From Paenibacillus sp. D2_2 (GTDB lineage Bacteria > Bacillota > Bacilli > Paenibacillales > Paenibacillaceae): a stretch of 64,000 nt of DNA. The position numbers and the translations under genes are program-made. Every line of letters starts with the position of its first letter. The first letter of the stretch is position 1. The stretch covers positions 2,202,501 through 2,266,500 of the forward strand of contig NZ_CP133605.1 in assembly GCF_031199965.1 (NCBI RefSeq). The letters are read 5' to 3'. This document shows, one piece after another, positions 11,005-19,169 of the stretch. Under the pieces are notes generated by a model, which saw nothing but the letters and a program-made list of their open reading frames with translations, made no database searches and was not told the DNA's origin.

Positions 11005-11205
11005 ATCATTATGGCAGGATTTTGAAAATGATTGTCGAAAATTTAATTTACACCCGCCTGTGATATTTGCATATCTATGATATCTGTCTGCTTTGTTGGC
11101 CAGAGATAAACAACTCATAAATATATGAAATATTCCGATATTAAGCGGTGATATCCATTTTTAAGTAGATCTATTGACTAGAGTTCAGCCTAGGGAGGGA
11201 TCGGA

Positions 11206-11625
11206 TTGCATACAGATGAATTTGTCAGATTGCTTGGAAAGATCGTTAAAGATTTTCAGACCCATATGGAAGACCATCTTGCACCTGCCTTAACGACATC
11301 GCAATTAAGCGTTCTTGAAGTCATGAATCAACAAGAGCATCACAGCTTGAAGCCTTCGGATCTTATTCCGTTTCTCTCTACTACACCCGCTGCAGTAACA
11401 ATGTTGCTAGATCGCATGGAACGTGGCGAATTGATTCGTCGGGATCGCGATGAGAACGACCGTCGGATCGTATGGGTGTCCATTACGGAGAAGGGGCAGG
11501 CAGAGCTTGAGCGCGGAGTCTCCATTCGGGATACATATATCAATAGTATTCTTGATCGAATCTCGACGCATAACCAGCAATTGCTTGTTTTTTTACTTGG
11601 GAAAATATCTGGAGTAAAATCTTGA
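11206..11625 (+). CDS. MarR-family transcriptional regulator
   Basis: 139 residues with a winged helix-turn-helix: LTTSQLSVLEVMNQ, then LIPFLSTTPAAVTMLLDRMERGELI (recognition helix) and the wing RRDRDENDRRIVWVSITEKG. The start is TTG after AGGGAGGGAT. The 200 bases upstream contain several short palindromic tracts (GATAT...ATATC near 11070-11090 and CTAG-bounded sequence near 11177-11193) that could be its own operator; that is inference. Followed by a terminator, so it is probably a one-gene unit and autoregulated. Confidence 0.88.
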   Translation: MHTDEFVRLLGKIVKDFQTHMEDHLAPALTTSQLSVLEVMNQQEHHSLKPSDLIPFLSTTPAAVTMLLDRMERGELIRRDRDENDRRIVWVSITEKGQAELERGVSIRDTYINSILDRISTHNQQLLVFLLGKISGVKS

Positions 11626-11685
11626 ACGAGAAAATGGGGGATAATAGTAGCTTTATTTACATGAACATAGAAATAGCTTGCATTT

Positions 11686-11722
11686 AAGACAAACCGCTAG
11701 AGGGAGCGATTTGTCTTTTTTG
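11686..11722 (+). terminator. Rho-independent terminator
   Basis: AGACAAACCGCT and AGCGATTTGTCT pair around AGAGGG and run into TTTTTT, closing the marR-like gene. Confidence 0.85.
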
Positions 11723-11785
11723 CTTAGAAAAGGATGAAATTGAAGAGCAGGGAATATATTTATCAACAGTAATGGAGGTGTCCTT

Positions 11786-12256
11786 ATGGGATATATCGAG
11801 GATCTGAGGATGCAGATAGGGAATCAACCTTTAATTTTAGTTAGACCAAGCGTTGCGATCATAAATAAGTTTGGGCAGATTTTATTGGTTAAGCATGAAG
11901 ACAATTCCTGGGGAATACCGGGAGGCCTGATGGAGCTTGGTGAGTCAACAGAAGAGTGTATTAGAAGAGAAGTGAAAGAAGAGATAGGTCTTGATTTGGG
12001 ACCGCTTCAATTGTTTGACGTATTCTCAGGGAAAGAGTTATATACGAAATTGAGGAATGGGCATGAATACTACAATATCATCATTGGCTATATTTGCACT
12101 GAATTTGAAGGGAAGATTATGCCGGATGGCGTTGAAGTTCTTGAGGCAGGATTTTATAGCTTGTCTGAAGTGCCCGCCAGTACACAACCGTATATTCAAG
12201 AAAAATTAAGACAATTAGGTCCTAAATTAGAGCAAGTCTTGAAAGCAACACAATAA
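11786..12256 (+). CDS. NUDIX hydrolase
   Basis: 156 residues with a complete Nudix box, from GGLMELGESTEE through RREVKEEIGL (about residues 47-69), which binds the metal and hydrolyses a nucleoside diphosphate linked to another group. The start has a good site (AATGGAGGTG). A single-domain enzyme; its substrate cannot be predicted. Genes on both sides are unrelated small accessory genes. Confidence 0.92.
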   Translation: MGYIEDLRMQIGNQPLILVRPSVAIINKFGQILLVKHEDNSWGIPGGLMELGESTEECIRREVKEEIGLDLGPLQLFDVFSGKELYTKLRNGHEYYNIIIGYICTEFEGKIMPDGVEVLEAGFYSLSEVPASTQPYIQEKLRQLGPKLEQVLKATQ

Positions 12257-12320
12257 GGGAAACCAAAACCATTACGTCATTAAATCTGTTGAATCCATCA
12301 ACTGCAGGTGGTGATGAATC

Positions 12321-12590
12321 GTGATTTTCTCAATCCTACAGCTTATAGGTGGGGGTATTCTGGCCATAGGCTGGATTCCTCAGATCATGCAGATTATGAA
12401 GACGAAGTCCGTCAAGGATCTAAGCCTGAAATCCTACTTGTTCATGTTATTGGGCATAGGACTCATGGAGATTTATGCAATTGACTTAGTCGCAAACGGC
12501 TCTGGTATTGCTTTTTTGATGACAAACAGTCTATCTTTATTAGTCTTACTATTTGTAATTATGCTCGTTCTTCGTTATAGAGATAAGTGA
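12321..12590 (+). CDS. SemiSWEET / PQ-loop family small membrane protein
   Basis: 89 residues with three hydrophobic helices and the PQ motif in GGGILAIGWIPQIMQIMKT, the hallmark of half-SWEET transporters, which dimerise to move sugars or other small solutes. It begins with GTG, preceded by AGGTGGTGATG. A single triple-helix bundle is the normal bacterial form. Confidence 0.82.
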   Translation: MIFSILQLIGGGILAIGWIPQIMQIMKTKSVKDLSLKSYLFMLLGIGLMEIYAIDLVANGSGIAFLMTNSLSLLVLLFVIMLVLRYRDK

Positions 12591-12673
12591 CCCTTTTATA
12601 AGAGAGGGATTACAAGGATCTAAATCTAGATTAAAATAAAAGAAAGTGAGAATTCAAAGGAGATACTCCGTAA

Positions 12674-13183
12674 ATGACAGAAGAACAGCTTCCTTACAAG
12701 TTCAGTTTCTCGATTACTTACAAAGAATACAAGTCATTAACCTTAGCTCATTCGAAGAATCAATTGATTTTCATTAGTGTGTTCATATTTTTGGTCTTTA
12801 TAGCAACTGCGTGGATCAAAAGTTCCGATCTTCACGTGATGATAATTAATGCACCGATAGGCATTATTGTTAGTCTAGTTCTGACGTGGTTCATGTGGCT
12901 GCTTACTCTTTCTAAGGCAAGGCGTGTGTATGAATCTAGTGGGGTTTTGAAGAATGAGCAGACTATCACCGTATCCGAGGACGGAATACAGATGACGATC
13001 GATACGAAGGATTCGTTGATTCCATGGAATGATGTTGCTAAGGTGACCGAGTCGAAGCTTCTAGTTATAATCTATCTCTCTCAAAATCAGGGTGTACTCA
13101 TCCCCAAACATTCCGTGGATATGGCTAGATTTAAGAGAATCCTTCATTCATTTCTGGAAAGTAATCATTTGCAGATAAAATAA
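12674..13183 (+). CDS. YcxB-like membrane protein
   Basis: 169 residues with two hydrophobic helices (about 31-48 and 57-76) followed by a C-terminal cytoplasmic domain containing VSEDGIQMTIDTKDSLIPW, which resembles the YcxB-like domain found in many Firmicutes. Function is unknown. The start follows AAAGGAGATAC. Confidence 0.7.
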   Translation: MTEEQLPYKFSFSITYKEYKSLTLAHSKNQLIFISVFIFLVFIATAWIKSSDLHVMIINAPIGIIVSLVLTWFMWLLTLSKARRVYESSGVLKNEQTITVSEDGIQMTIDTKDSLIPWNDVAKVTESKLLVIIYLSQNQGVLIPKHSVDMARFKRILHSFLESNHLQIK

Positions 13184-13233
13184 CTATGATTTTTTAACTC
13201 GAGAATAACCATGGGAGAGGCGACTCTAAATTT

Positions 13234-14026
13234 ATGAAGCAAATTGGTCAGGGTAGGACGGCAGATATATATGAGGTCGATGAGAGCAGCATTCTGAAGC
13301 TATATAAGAAAGGAATCTTCCATGAAGCGATAGATGTAGAATTTTCAGTTAGCCAATTTGTATATTCTATAGGCATTAACACCCCTAAGCCTATAAATTT
13401 GTTGTGGCAGGATGAACGACGGGGGATTGTATTTCAACGAATATCTGGCGTATCGCTACTTGATGCCATAACTCGGAGACCACTCCGTGCAAAGAAATAT
13501 GCCCAAATTCTCGCCACCCTTCATTCTCAATTACATACATGTGAAGCAAGGGATTTAAAGAGAAAGCAGAAGGAAGTACTGGCTGATAACATTAAGTCCG
13601 CTCCTTTTTATCGGAAGAAGAAAAGAACAAGATCATCGTCTATTTGGATGAATTACCGAATGATCATAAGCTTTGTCATGGTGATTTTCATCCAGACAAC
13701 GTTATGCTTGGCGAGCAAAATTGGGTGATTGACTGGATGACTGGAGCTGCTGGCCATCCAGCGGGCGATGCCGCTAGAACTGTAATTTTATTGAGCTTTG
13801 GTGCGTTGCCTCCAGGAACCCCGAAATTATCATAGGAATGATAATCCAAATGCTGCGAAGAAAAATCAAGAATGAATATCTGAAGCATTATTTAATGGTT
13901 ACTGGAAGAAGTTTCGCAGAAGTCGATCAATGGATATTGCCAGTTGCGGCAGCTAGGCTTGTAGAATGGGTACCTGAAGAGGAAAAGAAGGAACTCATGT
14001 TAGAGATAAAGAAACGACTCGGATAG
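13234..14026 (+). CDS. Aminoglycoside phosphotransferase-like kinase (frame broken twice)
   Basis: About 264 residues after adding one T in the run at 13605-13609 and one base in CCCC at about 13820-13823. The N lobe begins IGQGRTADIYEVDESSILKLY, a glycine-rich loop and a lysine. The catalytic loop is LCHGDFHPDNVML with the metal site VIDWMTGAAGHPAGDAART (the APH-family D-x-D pattern). Such proteins phosphorylate antibiotics or small alcohols; this one could equally be a sugar or choline-type kinase. Both breaks are single missing bases in homopolymers, as elsewhere in the host part, so I treat the gene as intact in life. Confidence 0.82.
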
Positions 14027-14044
14027 AGAATGGAGAGAACAAGT

Positions 14045-14719
14045 ATGATTCTAGAAAAACTCGAATTACTGACAGTAAATCTGCAAGCAACGAAGACGTT
14101 CTATCAAGATGTGCTGGAACTGCAGATTGTTGAAGAAAAGGAAAATGCTTTCACGGTAAAGGCCGGGGCGACCCTCATTAGATTTGAAGAGACGGGGGCG
14201 TATGATCGTCCATTCTATCATTTTGCGCTTAATATTCCTGAGAATAAATTCCGCGAAGCGAAGAAGTGGATTCAGTCCAGGGTGCAGCTAATTCAGGAAG
14301 AAGGAGACGATGAAGCTTTCTTTACCTCCTGGAATGCCCACTCTCTATATTTCGAAGATCCCTCGGGCAATATTGTTGAATTCATTGCTCGTCATAATCT
14401 CTCCAACGCGATCTCTCATTGTTTTAGCAGCGCTGAGATCAATGGTGTGAGTGAGATCGGTGTGGTTGTTAACGAGGTAATCCCATTTGTGAGGACCTTG
14501 AATGAGATCGGTCTGCCTAACTGGAAAGAGGACGGTGAAGGACTTACTCCAGTGGGAGATGAGCGGGGCTTATTAATCGTCGTCAAGAAGGAGAGGACCT
14601 GGTTTTTCTCGAATCAGAAGCCTGCCGAGTACTACCCGCTGCGAGCTTACCTACAAGGGATTGGCCTGCTTACCTTTGCAGAGGATTCAACGTTTACTGT
14701 TGCCCCCGAAAAGAACTAG
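14045..14719 (+). CDS. VOC (glyoxalase/bleomycin resistance) family protein
   Basis: Two VOC modules can be traced: the first from ILEKLELLTVNLQATKTFYQD to LYFEDPSGNIVEFIARHN (residues about 2-120), the second shorter module from ISEIG to the C terminus. The FEDPSGNIVEF metal-ligand segment is typical. I choose the ATG at 14045, 8 bases after GGAGAG. Dioxygenase, isomerase or antibiotic-binding functions all occur in this fold; none can be picked here. Confidence 0.82.
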   Translation: MILEKLELLTVNLQATKTFYQDVLELQIVEEKENAFTVKAGATLIRFEETGAYDRPFYHFALNIPENKFREAKKWIQSRVQLIQEEGDDEAFFTSWNAHSLYFEDPSGNIVEFIARHNLSNAISHCFSSAEINGVSEIGVVVNEVIPFVRTLNEIGLPNWKEDGEGLTPVGDERGLLIVVKKERTWFFSNQKPAEYYPLRAYLQGIGLLTFAEDSTFTVAPEKN

Positions 14720-14744
14720 AATTTTGCCTAAGGAGGAACCCAAT

Positions 14745-15167
14745 ATGTATGAACTCAAAACAAAAGAAACCGATCACAGTGTTATTGAATTTATTGAGAA
14801 CATCGACAATATGAAAAAGCGTGAGGATGCTTATCAGCTGCTCGATATTTTCACGGAAACAACAGGCTATGAAGCAAAGATGTGGGGACCTAGCATCATT
14901 GGATTCGGGAGCTATCATTATAAATACGACTCTGGTCATGAGGGGGATGCACCGCTCGTAGGTTTCTCACCTAGGAAAGCGAAGACGAGTCTGTATTTTG
15001 CCACAGGTGATTCTGGACGGGAGGAACTACTGAAGAAGTTCGGAAAACATACGGCCGGAAAGTCATGTGTCTATATCAACAAAACAGCAGATATTGATGT
15101 GACGATCTTGAAAGAACTAATTCAGCAATCTGTTGAGTTCTTGAAGAGTACCTATCCGAATCCATAG
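14745..15167 (+). CDS. DUF1801 domain protein
   Basis: 140 residues with the DUF1801 pattern: AYQLLDIFTETTGYEAKMWG, SIIGFGSYHYKYDSGHEGD, SPRKAKTSLYF and KSCVYINKTADIDVTILKEL. This family has an SMI/YdhG-like fold, and its biochemical role is unclear. Strong ribosome binding site AAGGAGG eight bases before the ATG. It ends just before a terminator. Confidence 0.85.
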   Translation: MYELKTKETDHSVIEFIENIDNMKKREDAYQLLDIFTETTGYEAKMWGPSIIGFGSYHYKYDSGHEGDAPLVGFSPRKAKTSLYFATGDSGREELLKKFGKHTAGKSCVYINKTADIDVTILKELIQQSVEFLKSTYPNP

Positions 15168-15171
15168 TAAA

Positions 15172-15216
15172 TCAGGAACCTCGCCTTTGGCATAGTGCCG
15201 GAGGCGAGGTTCTTGT
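15172..15216 (+). terminator. Rho-independent terminator
   Basis: GGAACCTCGCCT and AGGCGAGGTTCTT pair around a loop of about 15 bases; the T-rich side favours the plus strand, though it may also serve the convergent XRE gene. Confidence 0.75.
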
Positions 15217-15234
15217 TGTTAATAGACTGAACAT

Positions 15235-15801
15235 TTAATTGACGGGATAGTAAATGGTCATACTGAGCCGGGCCAGTTTATTGCTTGAATTGCAGTAGGT
15301 ATGGGGTCTGTCGGCCTTAAAGCGTATGGAATCGCCTTCAATGATTGTGTACTCTGTTTCACCTAACCGAATGGTTACTTCCCCGTCGAAGACAGTTATA
15401 AATTCTTCGGTGCCTTCTCGGTGGGAATCCGAGTTAACCGTCCCCTTCGGGTCAATCTCGATCGAATAAATTTCAAAACGCTTGTCCTCTTGGAAATGAA
15501 AACAAGGTGATATCCGATATCTTCCTTCGTCCTCGGATAATACTTGAACATCATTACTGCGAACTACAGTCGCATCAGGCTGAGGACTATAAATAAGCGA
15601 AGTGAAGGAGACCTTTAGTCCATTCGCTATTTTCCAGATGGTTGCCAGAGTTGGGCTAGACTCTCCTCTTTCGATCTGTCCGATCATCGTCTTACTTACT
15701 CCGCTTAATTGAGACAGCTTTTCTAGACTTAATTTTTCCTTCTCTCGAATTGCTTTCAGATTTTTGGCCAGAGCTAGATGAATCTCCTCCAATTTAGCCA
15801 C
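15235..15801 (-). CDS. XRE-family regulator with C-terminal cupin domain
   Basis: 188 residues. An N-terminal helix-turn-helix (LSLEKLSQLSGVSKTMIGQI then ERGESSPTLATIWKIANGL) is joined to a cupin beta-barrel with SHREGTEEFITVFDGEVTI and DSIRFKADRPHTYCN. Proteins of this design (PuuR/SutR type) sense a small ligand in the cupin and control a neighbouring transporter or catabolic operon. It is divergent from a LysE-type exporter with a dyad between them, which makes the exporter the probable target. Confidence 0.9.
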   Translation of the reverse strand: MAKLEEIHLALAKNLKAIREKEKLSLEKLSQLSGVSKTMIGQIERGESSPTLATIWKIANGLKVSFTSLIYSPQPDATVVRSNDVQVLSEDEGRYRISPCFHFQEDKRFEIYSIEIDPKGTVNSDSHREGTEEFITVFDGEVTIRLGETEYTIIEGDSIRFKADRPHTYCNSSNKLARLSMTIYYPVN

Positions 15802-15819
15802 CCTCTTTTATTTACAATA

Positions 15820-15860
15820 TAACGACCGATTTGTATAATAAAAAGCACGAACGTTATATT
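15820..15860. promoter_or_regulatory. Dyad between XRE-cupin and LysE genes, candidate operator
   Basis: TATAACGACCG at about 15820 and CGAACGTTATA at about 15847 are near-perfect inverted copies centred in the divergent promoter region. Just beyond, TTCGTTTTAGG may be part of a second half-site. Position and symmetry suggest binding by the XRE-cupin regulator; not proven. Confidence 0.45.
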
Positions 15861-15906
15861 GTTCGTTTTAGGCATTATAGCATACATAACAAAGGGGGAG
15901 AGGCAA

Positions 15907-16491
15907 TTGCCATGGGTTTCTTTTATTTTATTTGTTATAATTACTAGTTTTACTCCAGGCCCTAACAACATTATGGCTATGGCTTATGCGCAGAAATATG
16001 GGTTGAGAAGAATCACAACTTTTTGCTACGGTGTGGCTGGAGGCTTTTTTCTTATAATACTGTTGAGCAGCGGTTTTAATAGGGGACTTACTCGATTCAT
16101 GCCAGTGATTGAGCTCCCGTTGACCATTTTTGGCGCAGTTTACATGTTATACTTAGCTTTTAAAATATTTACTAGTAACCAGAATGAATCCAGAGGTATC
16201 GTTGAAGGTCGGAATTTATTCTTAGTAGGAATACTGTTGCAATTTATTAACCCGAAGGGGATTTTGTTTGGCATAACGGTTGTCTCCGCCTTCATTCTCC
16301 CTTATTATGATAGTTATTCCAATTATTTCGCTTTCGCACTTCTTTTGGGCGCCGTTGGTTTATTGAGTACATTTAGCTGGGGATTATTTGGAACAGTATT
16401 TCAAAGGCTTATCTTACGCCATCATAAGATATTTAATATCGTTATGGCGATGTTATTAGTGTATAGCGCAATATCAATTATGATTAAATAG
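15907..16491 (+). CDS. LysE/RhtB-family exporter
   Basis: About 194 residues with six hydrophobic segments. The conserved N-terminal SFTPGPNNIMAMAYAQKYG and the later LQFINPKGILFGI are signatures of the LysE/Rht amino acid or metabolite efflux family. I choose the TTG at 15907 because GGGGGAGAGG lies six bases upstream, and the resulting protein starts where family members do. Probably controlled by the divergent XRE-cupin regulator. Confidence 0.88.
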   Translation: MPWVSFILFVIITSFTPGPNNIMAMAYAQKYGLRRITTFCYGVAGGFFLIILLSSGFNRGLTRFMPVIELPLTIFGAVYMLYLAFKIFTSNQNESRGIVEGRNLFLVGILLQFINPKGILFGITVVSAFILPYYDSYSNYFAFALLLGAVGLLSTFSWGLFGTVFQRLILRHHKIFNIVMAMLLVYSAISIMIK

Positions 16492-16511
16492 AATAGACGG
16501 GAGCTGAGAGA

Positions 16512-17141
16512 ATGAGTAATTGGCCCACACCCTTTATGGAACCGGCAATATTGAGACAGCGGCTAGCAGCTATGAGTATTCTCGATGCAATATTGTGTTC
16601 GGAGGATTGGCTGCGCAGATACCAGTTTAACCCGCAATGGGATGAAGGTAAGGTACTGGCTTCTGTGAGCAATGGTTCTGGGGACGAAATTTATGTTGTA
16701 TTTACTCCTGAGGGTGTCATCATAAAGGGATTTGATCATGAATCGAAAATGAGTCCTAATGCCAGAGATGATGGAGAGGTGTGGCCTGGTATTTATGAGC
16801 AGACTCCACCTTCTTTACTTAGCGGGCTAAATGACGAAGCGTTGTGTAAGGAGGATGTTACTTTCTGTTTGTGGAGAGAGTCTGGGGATCAAAAATGGAG
16901 ATGTGGCGACATAGAATCCAAGGGATTTGATGACGGTTCTAATTATCTGTTAGGAATGATCTACGAAGCTCCGCAAGATTATGTAGATTGGGCAGAGGAC
17001 TATTATGAAATGGAGCTGCCTGTCGATGTAGTTATACAAGTTTACAATGGCGATCCTGTCAGTGAAGAGATGATCTTGACCTTGAATCCGGAACGGGATG
17101 TACGGATGGCTCTTGAAGAGATTCGTGAGATCGGAAGATAG
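16512..17141 (+). CDS. Hypothetical acidic protein
   Basis: 209 residues, rich in Asp, Glu and Trp, with no signal peptide or membrane segment. A segment reading VYVVFTPEGV-like (EIYVVFTPEGVIIKGFDHES) followed by PGIYEQTP and a C-terminal acidic half suggests a small folded cytoplasmic protein of the sort found near toxin-immunity genes, but I do not recognise it. The ATG follows GGGAGCTGAGAG, 20 bases after lysE-like stop, so it may be in the same transcript. Confidence 0.65.
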   Translation: MSNWPTPFMEPAILRQRLAAMSILDAILCSEDWLRRYQFNPQWDEGKVLASVSNGSGDEIYVVFTPEGVIIKGFDHESKMSPNARDDGEVWPGIYEQTPPSLLSGLNDEALCKEDVTFCLWRESGDQKWRCGDIESKGFDDGSNYLLGMIYEAPQDYVDWAEDYYEMELPVDVVIQVYNGDPVSEEMILTLNPERDVRMALEEIREIGR

Positions 17142-17163
17142 AAGGTAATACTACGTATTTTAC

Positions 17164-17342
17164 CTACGATTTAGGATTTCTAGCATTGTCCAAGTAAACC
17201 CAAGCATAATATATAGTCCAAAATGCGAATGCCACAATAAAAGCATAAAAACGCTTTGTCGGTGGGAGGTATAAGATCATCAACAAGCGGCAATGGCGAA
17301 TGGAGGCAAAAGAATAAGATACTTCATTTTATCGAATTTCAA
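17164..17342 (-). CDS. Small membrane protein (frame broken once)
   Basis: The 308-base gap between two plus-strand genes holds a minus-strand gene. It starts at TTG 17342 (AAGGAG upstream) or at the in-frame ATG 17327. After adding one base at the AA of 17285-17286 the frame runs for about 59 codons to a TAG at 17164. The protein has two hydrophobic helices: one from YLILLPPFAIAALLMILYL, then a short basic loop PPTKRF, then a helix rich in aromatic residues (YAFIVAFAFWTIYYAWVYL). Family unknown. The broken reading frame hides it from simple gene finding. Confidence 0.55.
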
Positions 17343-17449
17343 CTCAGCATCTCCTTCATTTGTAATGTTTGAACCATTGGATTTGTAATATTAACCAAAT
17401 TATACTAAATAATAAGGGCAAAGCTCTATAAAAATTAGGAGGGTGTTCA

Positions 17450-18082
17450 ATGAAATTCAACTGGCTTATGATGCCATCTTATTGGGAGACAGAGGTCAGA
17501 CATAGGTATATTACACATGACACGGGCAGTAGCAAGCTGGTTGTATTATTTCCAGGCAAGAACTATCCTTGCAATCTACCGCTACTTTATTATGCTCGGA
17601 GCATAGCAAGCGAACAGGGATACGATACACTTAGTCTGGAATATGGATATCAGGCAGCAAAGATGGAGTTAAAATATGAGAACTTGCCCGTGATTATTGA
17701 AGAATGCACAGAAGCGGTTCGTCAAATCATAGGCGGCTATGATGAAGTGGTATTTATAAGCAAGAGCATGGGTACAATTGTAGCGGGTGAGGTTCATCGC
17801 AAGCTACAGTTACAAGTCAATCATATCTTTTTAACGCCAGTGATTGAGACGGTTCCATATATAAATTCTACCGATAGAATAGTGATCTACGGTAGTGAAG
17901 ACTCTTTATTCGGAGATGCCGCTTTGCAGCAGATTGCTCCAGAGCATAATCATGGAATCATAGAAATTCCTGGAGCGGATCATGGACTGGAAGTAGGGAA
18001 CGTTACAGAGAATCTAAGTCGATTACAGTTTATCGTTGATCTCTATGTCCAATTCTTAACTTCAGGAGCAGTAAAGAAATAA
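17450..18082 (+). CDS. Alpha/beta-hydrolase family protein
   Basis: 210 residues. After KLVVLFPGKNYPCNLPLLYYA (first strand and oxyanion-side loop), the nucleophile elbow is FISKSMGTIVAG (Ser in S-K-S-M-G) and the histidine lies in IPGADHGLEVG near the C terminus; an acidic residue in VIYGSEDSLFG completes the triad. Small hydrolases or esterases of this form are common in Bacillales. Start ATG after TTAGGAGGGTG. Followed by a strong terminator. Confidence 0.85.
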   Translation: MKFNWLMMPSYWETEVRHRYITHDTGSSKLVVLFPGKNYPCNLPLLYYARSIASEQGYDTLSLEYGYQAAKMELKYENLPVIIEECTEAVRQIIGGYDEVVFISKSMGTIVAGEVHRKLQLQVNHIFLTPVIETVPYINSTDRIVIYGSEDSLFGDAALQQIAPEHNHGIIEIPGADHGLEVGNVTENLSRLQFIVDLYVQFLTSGAVKK

Positions 18083-18096
18083 AAAGATCTAATTAG

Positions 18097-18126
18097 GAAA
18101 AGCCCCTCTAGAAGAGGGGCTTTCTT
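18097..18126 (+). terminator. Rho-independent terminator
   Basis: AAAGCCCCTCT and AGAGGGGCTTT form a perfect 11 base-pair stem, followed by CTT; it stands between convergent genes and may act in both directions. Confidence 0.85.
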
Positions 18127-18182
18127 GATTTAGAGAATGAGATGTAAAGTGATTGTATTGTTCTATTCCAGGTACATTGATG

Positions 18183-18881
18183 TTACTTGCTGATCGAGGT
18201 CCGGCTGCCACTTTTCCAATATAATTGCAAAGCTAATCTTGCACATATGCATGCGATGAGCACGAACAGTAGAGACCATACGACTGCAGGAAGGAAGGTG
18301 ATATCAGCCAGATTAGTTGCATCGCCCGCTTGACTAGGGTTAATGATAGACAGTGCCAGCAGGTAGATTGGACTTACGACCGATTCTTCGAGGCAGAGGA
18401 AGGCTAGCAGCAGGAAATAGAAATTGCGGACCCGCTCTCCAATAAAGTATATAAGAACATTTAATAGAATAAAAATGAGAAGCCACCATAGCCCATAACC
18501 TGAATGTACAAATAAAACAATGGTGATCAGCGCCAGTGCACTAATGACGATGAGACCAGCTGCCTGTCTCTGCTTGTAATAAACGAAGAACATCGCGATC
18601 GAGCACAAGGAGGCAGTAATATAGCCCGCGAGAGAGACGATGATCTGGCTCCAGCCTTGCTGTAATATGGAGTAAGTCACTCCGCTTTGATCCGGATTAA
18701 GCTCAATGCGCAGTACTCGGCCAGACATGATCAGTGTCAGTATGGCGTGGCCAAGCTCGTGAAACATCGTATCGAGAATACGAAACCAGTGGGAGAATGG
18801 AATCAACCGAGTCAGAAATGCCGCACCTAGCAGAAACAGCAATGCTTTAAGCCATTTATTCATAGCATACTTATTCTTCAT
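18183..18881 (-). CDS. M50-type membrane protein (HELGH motif)
   Basis: About 232 residues with several hydrophobic helices. The first third carries TMFHELGHAILTL, the zinc-binding H-E-x-x-H of site-2-protease-like membrane peptidases; a later acidic ligand is not obvious, so it may belong to the M50B-like group of uncertain activity. I start at the ATG 18881, which has AAAGGATCC upstream, rather than at 18896. Convergent with the hydrolase gene and divergent from the GH30 gene. Confidence 0.75.
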   Translation of the reverse strand: MKNKYAMNKWLKALLFLLGAAFLTRLIPFSHWFRILDTMFHELGHAILTLIMSGRVLRIELNPDQSGVTYSILQQGWSQIIVSLAGYITASLCSIAMFFVYYKQRQAAGLIVISALALITIVLFVHSGYGLWWLLIFILLNVLIYFIGERVRNFYFLLLAFLCLEESVVSPIYLLALSIINPSQAGDATNLADITFLPAVVWSLLFVLIACICARLALQLYWKSGSRTSISK

Positions 18882-19036
18882 AGAGGATCCTTTCATAGGC
18901 TTATTTATATTAATAGATAGTTCTTATTATAAGGGAAAATATGAGAAAAGTGACCAGACTTTTGTCTAGTTGCTCTTATGCTGCACAAGAGGGAGGATTT
19001 CTACAGTCACGCGGTTTTTTAACAAAATATAAAGAA

Positions 19037-19073
19037 GTCACCAAAGTAGTAAAATAAGGTCACAAAAATAGTA
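19037..19073 (+). promoter_or_regulatory. Paired direct repeats upstream of the GH30 gene
   Basis: GTCACCAAAGTAGTA at 19037 and GTCACAAAAATAGTA at 19059 are direct repeats spaced 22 bases apart, two turns of the helix, about 100 bases before the glycosidase start. A TATAAT hexamer lies downstream at about 19097. This layout fits an activator such as an AraC-type xylanase regulator, but no regulator gene is next to it. Confidence 0.4.
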
Positions 19074-19169
19074 GTCAATACATCCGTTGCTTGTTTATAA
19101 TCGGCGCGTAAGCATATTCATTGATTCGATCTCTTAGTCATATCATTCTAAATCAAAGGTGGTTTTGAA

